Below, piece after piece: positions 48,228-51,651 of a stretch of 51,651 nt of DNA. The notes beneath the pieces were generated by a model. That model had not been told where the DNA came from. It did not search any database and saw only the letters and a program-made list of their open reading frames with translations. Position 1 is the stretch's first letter. Each line of letters starts with the position of its first letter. The translations under genes were made by a program, and so were the position numbers. The stretch is from Bdellovibrionales bacterium. Its GTDB lineage: Bacteria; Bdellovibrionota; UBA1018; CAIMNF01. Location of the stretch: the NCBI GenBank assembly GCA_947372355.1, contig CANBTI010000013.1, positions 1-51,651 of the forward strand. The letters run 5' to 3'.

Positions 48228-49106
48228 GTGACACCAGAAGAAAAAAAAGCAGCAGTTAAAACGGCAACTATCATTCGAACAGCACGAAAGCTGAGAGGAT
48301 GGAATCAAGTGGATGTAGCACAGAAAATTGGAATTTCCCAAAGTGCACTCTCAAAAATGGAAAGTGGTATTTTGATACCCTCTGTTCATCAATGGTTTGA
48401 ATTTTGCTCTAGTGCTGGAATTCCAGCAGATAGTCATGTTCATGGGTATTTAGATCGTCTGGAATTAATTCGGTTTCAAGAAAAAATTGATCAAAATGAT
48501 TTTAAAATTAAAGACATTTACCGCGTAGATGCTGGCTCATCGGCTCGAAGTCTAGCACCTTTGATTCAATTACTGTACTCTGAAATTGGAGATGTAAAGG
48601 CAAAGAAATTTTTAAAAGAATTGGGTGTAGATCCTGATTATTTTGTAGATTTGGATAATCAAATCAATTTTAGGTTTTTTGTGGATCTTTTTCAGTCGAT
48701 GAAAAAGAAAGGTCTTTATAAAAAAGCAGATTTAAAACAATTTACTCATCAAGTTGCTTCTCAGAAATCTCATGGTGGTTTGTTTACGAATTATCAAAAT
48801 GCAAATAATTGTGAATCCATTTTGAAAGTTGCATTTTCTAAATCTGAATTTTACGAAGTGAACTTCAATTATAAAATTGAAGAGAGTAATCACAAGAAGA
48901 TTTCATTTTCAGTATCCCCTAAAGAGCATTTATTAAAAAATAAAGATCTAATGTTTATTGAAGCTCAAGAGTTTTTGAATGATTATCGTGGTGGATATTT
49001 TAAGAGTTTAGTTGATCAGCTCAATACCAATAAAATTTCTATTAAAAACGTAAATTGCATTTCTCATGAACAAAAACGCAGCATTTATGAAATGAGCTAT
49101 AGTTAA
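48228..49106 (+). CDS. HTH XRE-family regulator with C-terminal sensor-like domain
   Basis: The start is the GTG at 48228. Residues 15-65 form an XRE helix-turn-helix (IIRTARKLRGWNQVDVAQKIGISQSALSKMESG, in part). The remaining 220 residues form a domain with SARSLAPLIQLLYSEIGDVKAKKFLKELGVD that matches the second gene's corresponding part (SSSLFQFIESYFGEDYKNRI). It ends in a beta-rich section. The two are therefore paralogues with a shared sensory-like architecture. The second gene starts 5 bp after its stop codon. Ligand unknown. Confidence 0.8.
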   Translation: MTPEEKKAAVKTATIIRTARKLRGWNQVDVAQKIGISQSALSKMESGILIPSVHQWFEFCSSAGIPADSHVHGYLDRLELIRFQEKIDQNDFKIKDIYRVDAGSSARSLAPLIQLLYSEIGDVKAKKFLKELGVDPDYFVDLDNQINFRFFVDLFQSMKKKGLYKKADLKQFTHQVASQKSHGGLFTNYQNANNCESILKVAFSKSEFYEVNFNYKIEESNHKKISFSVSPKEHLLKNKDLMFIEAQEFLNDYRGGYFKSLVDQLNTNKISIKNVNCISHEQKRSIYEMSYS

Positions 49107-49111
49107 AGCTA

Positions 49112-49939
49112 ATGAAATATAATGTTTTACTTTCTGAAATTAAAGAAGCAGGTTCTTACACGGATCAAGAACTTTCTGGAATTTTGGGCGTGAGTAAAAA
49201 TTTCCTAAATAAAAACAAATCGATCAATGATTTAAGGCTGGATCAACTATCTAGACTATCAGAAGAGCTCGATTGCAGTGTCGAGACATTTGCTCAAGGA
49301 ATGTTTGATTTAGATGTTTTAAAGTCAAAAAAAGATCAAATTCAATTACCTAAACGCTATCAGATGGCTGCTTTTAGTAAAATAAGAACTTCTTCCAGTC
49401 TTTTTCAATTTATTGAGTCTTATTTTGGTGAAGATTATAAAAATAGAATTCTTAAAACTTTGCAGGTGAAAAATAAGCATCTTGAAAACCAAGATGAAAA
49501 TATTAGCATGAGGCTTGTGATCGATATTGCAAATTTACTTTCATTTAGAAAAGTAAACCCCATTACACTTCAAAAAATGGGTGAATTTTCAGCTTTTTCA
49601 AATAGAGTGGGTAGAGTTGGGGAGTTTTTTAGTGAATGTCGAACGGTGACAGAAGTTTATGAAAAGCTCGTTCCTGTGATGGGTGATTTTTTTGAAAAGA
49701 ATCATCATTATAAAATTTTAAAATTGAATAAAAATGAATGTTGGATCGAAGCTAAAACCAGTCAATTGGTTCAAGATTCATTGAGTAAAAAATGTTTTGG
49801 CAGTATGGCAACTTGTGATGTCCGAAGTGGTGTAGCGGGTTCTTTTTCTTTATATGTTGGAAAAAAAGTTAAAAAAGTAAATCATCCCCTGTGTATGCAT
49901 CGTGGAGATCCTGCCTGTGTTTACCATGTCTTTTTTTAA
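49112..49939 (+). CDS. HTH regulator with sensor-like domain ending in a C-x-x-x-G-D-x-x-C motif
   Basis: The 275-residue protein has a short N-terminal HTH-like part (TDQELSGILGVSKNFLNKN), a middle domain similar to its upstream neighbour, and a C-terminal part ending HPLCMHRGDPACVYHVFF, quoted in part. The C-x3-GD-x2-C ending looks like V4R/heme-NO-binding-associated sensory domains that bind a hydrophobic ligand, but this is pattern memory only. It overlaps the convergent acyl-transferase-like gene by 4 bp. Confidence 0.72.
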   Translation: MKYNVLLSEIKEAGSYTDQELSGILGVSKNFLNKNKSINDLRLDQLSRLSEELDCSVETFAQGMFDLDVLKSKKDQIQLPKRYQMAAFSKIRTSSSLFQFIESYFGEDYKNRILKTLQVKNKHLENQDENISMRLVIDIANLLSFRKVNPITLQKMGEFSAFSNRVGRVGEFFSECRTVTEVYEKLVPVMGDFFEKNHHYKILKLNKNECWIEAKTSQLVQDSLSKKCFGSMATCDVRSGVAGSFSLYVGKKVKKVNHPLCMHRGDPACVYHVFF

Positions 49940-50688
49940 GCTGCCTTTTTAATGAACTGATCTAAAATTGGTCGATTAAAGATGAGTCTGTTTTTCCATT
50001 GAATTTTAAATTTTTCAGCTACTTCAATTGAATCATCACTGTGTTTTGTTAACCGCAAAGCAACAACATCTTCATTATTAAGATTGTATTGTTTGAAACT
50101 ATTTAAGTTTTTAGCTTCATCTTTAAAAAGCTCATAACCTAGCCATTGGATGTATTCATGTGTTTTTAATCTCAGTGACCCGCAGGCAAGTTTGATTTGA
50201 TTTAAATCCTCATGAAAAGAATGAACATTCATCGTAGTGAGCAATTGATAAACATGTTCATATGTTTTCGGATTCTTTCTTAATTTTGGCGATACAGTCC
50301 AAGAGCTTGTATAGACGAGAGGTTTATTTTCTTGAACGCTTTGGGTTTTGATTTTTTCTAGCAAATTTAGATGTTCTAGTGCTTCGGTTCCTTTAAAAAT
50401 ATTTTCTATGGGTAAAGCGAGCTTGAATTCACTACAACGAGCTAATGTTATCGTTCTGTAGCTCATTAAGATCTCCAGTCCTTCATTCGTTTCGGTCATC
50501 ACTCCATAGTGTTTTCCAATAAAGTCATAAGTATCAGTGGGTAATACGCCATATTGATGGCGACTCAAATACCCTTGTTTGCGCAAGTGTAAAATTGCTG
50601 AAAAGAGATCCCGTTCGTTTCGTTGATCTAAGTGATCAAAGGGACAGTCAAATTCAAATAGTTTAAGTTTATTTTCTAAGTATTCCAT
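49936..50688 (-). CDS. Unassigned protein, possible LuxI/FeeM-type N-acyl transferase
   Basis: The 250-residue protein has no signal peptide. Its middle shows a pattern resembling autoinducer synthases or FeeM-type N-acyl transferases: TDTYDFIGKHYG (like D-x-YD...Y), an ILMSYRTIT strand at the R-L-x-P place, and then a late SSWTVSPKLRKNP like the R-L-A-V-x-P-x-x-R segment. The match is weak and rests on motif order only. No other family is recognised. It is divergent from the histidine kinase gene (about 112 bp apart, shared promoter region) and convergent with the second HTH regulator. Confidence 0.45.
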   Translation of the reverse strand: MEYLENKLKLFEFDCPFDHLDQRNERDLFSAILHLRKQGYLSRHQYGVLPTDTYDFIGKHYGVMTETNEGLEILMSYRTITLARCSEFKLALPIENIFKGTEALEHLNLLEKIKTQSVQENKPLVYTSSWTVSPKLRKNPKTYEHVYQLLTTMNVHSFHEDLNQIKLACGSLRLKTHEYIQWLGYELFKDEAKNLNSFKQYNLNNEDVVALRLTKHSDDSIEVAEKFKIQWKNRLIFNRPILDQFIKKAA

Positions 50689-50750
50689 TCCGAATACATC
50701 GGATTCTCTCCCGAGAAGCTTTAATTATTATTCATTTTGGAATTTTATTC

Positions 50751-50789
50751 TTTACACTTTTACTTCAAAAAAGTATTCTAAATAGAATA
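50751..50789 (+). promoter_or_regulatory. Promoter of the histidine kinase gene with overlapping dyad
   Basis: TTTACA (50751-50756) and TATTCT (50774-50779) are 17 bp apart, a fair -35/-10 pair. The -10 lies within a dyad TATTCTA-AA-TAGAATA (50774-50789) with 7-bp arms. A repressor or regulator binding here would block the promoter. Confidence 0.5.
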
Positions 50790-50800
50790 ATGGTGAAATT

Positions 50801-51651
50801 TTGACTACTTTTAAAACTCCTGAATTAAGTTTTTTGATGCAGAATCGAGGACTGATAAATCTTCTCGATCAATTGAGTGGGAGTGTTCAAGCTTCTTGTA
50901 TCATTGCCTCATTTTTAAAAGAGGATCAAACTTGGATTAGATCTGTTTGGGGTGATTTAAATGGGGAAGAAGATCAGTTTCTTAATTTTTTTGAAAACCT
51001 CAAGCAAAAGGATCAATCATTACAATTTGAAAATTTTTACGGTTTTCCAATCAAGCAAGAGCACTTATTTCAAAAAGGATTTCTTTGTATCATTAAATCT
51101 AATCACCTAAATTTGAGTAACAAAGAATTGGAATGCATTGCCATTGTAAAAGATCAAATTGAGTTGCACCTTGAAAATCAATGGCTTCATCAAGTGATTC
51201 ACAATCAAAATGAAGTGATTCTCAATGCGTCTAGATTGGCCACTTTGGGTCAAATGGCCTCTGAAATTATCCATGAAATCAATAATCCGATTTCAAATAT
51301 TCATGCCCGATTAGAGTTGATGGCCACTGAAATAAAAGGAAATAAAATTGATCATGAACTACAATTGCAGTGGCTGGAAAAAATGCAATTGAATGTGAAA
51401 AGAATCAATAAAATTATTAAAGGAGTGAAGAGTTTTTCTAGAAACGTGGACCAAGATCCTTTTGAAGATGTACCCGTTTCTGAACTCATTGAATACTCTT
51501 TGGGCTTTTGTACTGAGCGATTAAAATATGCTTCTGTGATTTTGAATGTAGATCCTATTCCTTCTGATTTGAAAGTTAATTGTAGAAAAGTTCAAATTTC
51601 TCAAGTGATCATTAACCTCGTGAGCAATTCCATTGATGCAACTGCAGGCAT
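50801..51651 (+). CDS. Sensor histidine kinase, C-terminus cut by window end
   Basis: From a TTG at 50801 (or an ATG at 50837) the frame is open to the window end, with 283 codons present. An N-terminal domain of about 130 residues looks GAF-like. The dimerisation/phospho-acceptor region has the H-box SEIIHEINNPISNI with the conserved H-E. The start of the ATPase domain has the N-box QVIINLVSNSIDA. Hence it is a cytoplasmic or soluble-sensor kinase with no membrane segment in the visible part. The G-boxes lie beyond the end. The local HTH-sensor and acyl-transferase-like genes suggest a small-molecule signalling locus. Confidence 0.88.
   Translation, partial: MTTFKTPELSFLMQNRGLINLLDQLSGSVQASCIIASFLKEDQTWIRSVWGDLNGEEDQFLNFFENLKQKDQSLQFENFYGFPIKQEHLFQKGFLCIIKSNHLNLSNKELECIAIVKDQIELHLENQWLHQVIHNQNEVILNASRLATLGQMASEIIHEINNPISNIHARLELMATEIKGNKIDHELQLQWLEKMQLNVKRINKIIKGVKSFSRNVDQDPFEDVPVSELIEYSLGFCTERLKYASVILNVDPIPSDLKVNCRKVQISQVIINLVSNSIDATAG

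Noticed and set aside
1-51651. CRISPR arrays, tRNA or rRNA genes, insertion sequences
   Set aside because: No regularly spaced repeats, no tRNA arm signatures such as GGTTCRAATCC with a CCA end, and no transposase frame were found on either strand.

Overview
This window looks like a chromosomal piece of an A+T-rich, Gram-negative, Bdellovibrio-like bacterium (probably Bdellovibrionota). I infer this from a long gene cluster of the Agl/Glt (gliding-motor-like) type, many lipoproteins and secreted proteins, a secreted trypsin-like protease, an AgmX/PglI C-terminal domain protein and a stand-alone FliG-like domain. No species can be named from sequence alone. Genes are dense, with many 1-20 bp overlaps. 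There is no rRNA, tRNA, CRISPR array or insertion sequence that I can see.

Region 1 (1-11.3 kb) is a mosaic of short single-gene units on both strands: partial membrane protein, HIT protein, SAM methyltransferase plus PrxQ-type peroxiredoxin, AlkC-like glycosylase plus a TAXI-type receptor, a four-domain S1 protein, a repeat-built membrane protein, trypsin-like protease, GNAT and CBS proteins. Six same-orientation copies of a palindromic repeat (core AGGTGTCTGACACCT) sit between or inside the ends of these genes. A small lipoprotein-like gene ends in a perfect 24-bp hairpin.

Region 2 (11.4-21.3 kb) starts with an ImuB-like gene behind a promoter whose spacer holds GTTC-N7-GTTC, the alphaproteobacterial type of LexA box. 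DoxX, selD-mnmH (tRNA selenouridine), a cysteine-octad lipoprotein, trhO, a low-molecular-weight tyrosine phosphatase and a FliG-like protein follow. The only large gene-free stretch (18314-18834) contains a very good candidate for an undescribed structured RNA of about 320 nt on the minus strand. It has a consensus promoter, a 5'/3' closing stem and an intrinsic terminator. Cyclophilin, a DUF2461 protein, an esterase and a receiver protein come next.

Region 3 (21.3-29.0 kb) is housekeeping and metabolic: a three-gene MacB-like ABC system with a hairpin-less adaptor, marC, rlmC, and an mmsA-class III aminotransferase-NTF2 operon suited to beta-alanine or beta-aminoisobutyrate breakdown.

Region 4 (29.1-40.4 kb) is one ten-gene plus-strand operon. 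It encodes a TolQ-like motor protein, two TolR-like proteins, two large periplasmic helical-repeat proteins, a small secreted protein, a TonB/AgmX-like protein, an Ig-like lipoprotein, an outer-membrane barrel and a VWA-domain lipoprotein that resembles the CglB type of adhesin. Together they could form a proton-driven envelope-spanning machine. A 42-aa cysteine-rich microprotein is encoded at its 3' end on the other strand.

Region 5 (40.5-51.65 kb) carries SUI1, a fatty acid desaturase, a TacAT-type toxin-antitoxin pair, a lytic transglycosylase with a secreted partner, a 2OG oxygenase with a phosphoesterase, a small S4 protein, a methyltransferase and an alpha/beta hydrolase. It ends in a possible signalling locus: two related HTH-sensor regulators, a protein that may be a LuxI/FeeM-type acyl transferase, and a histidine kinase cut by the window end.
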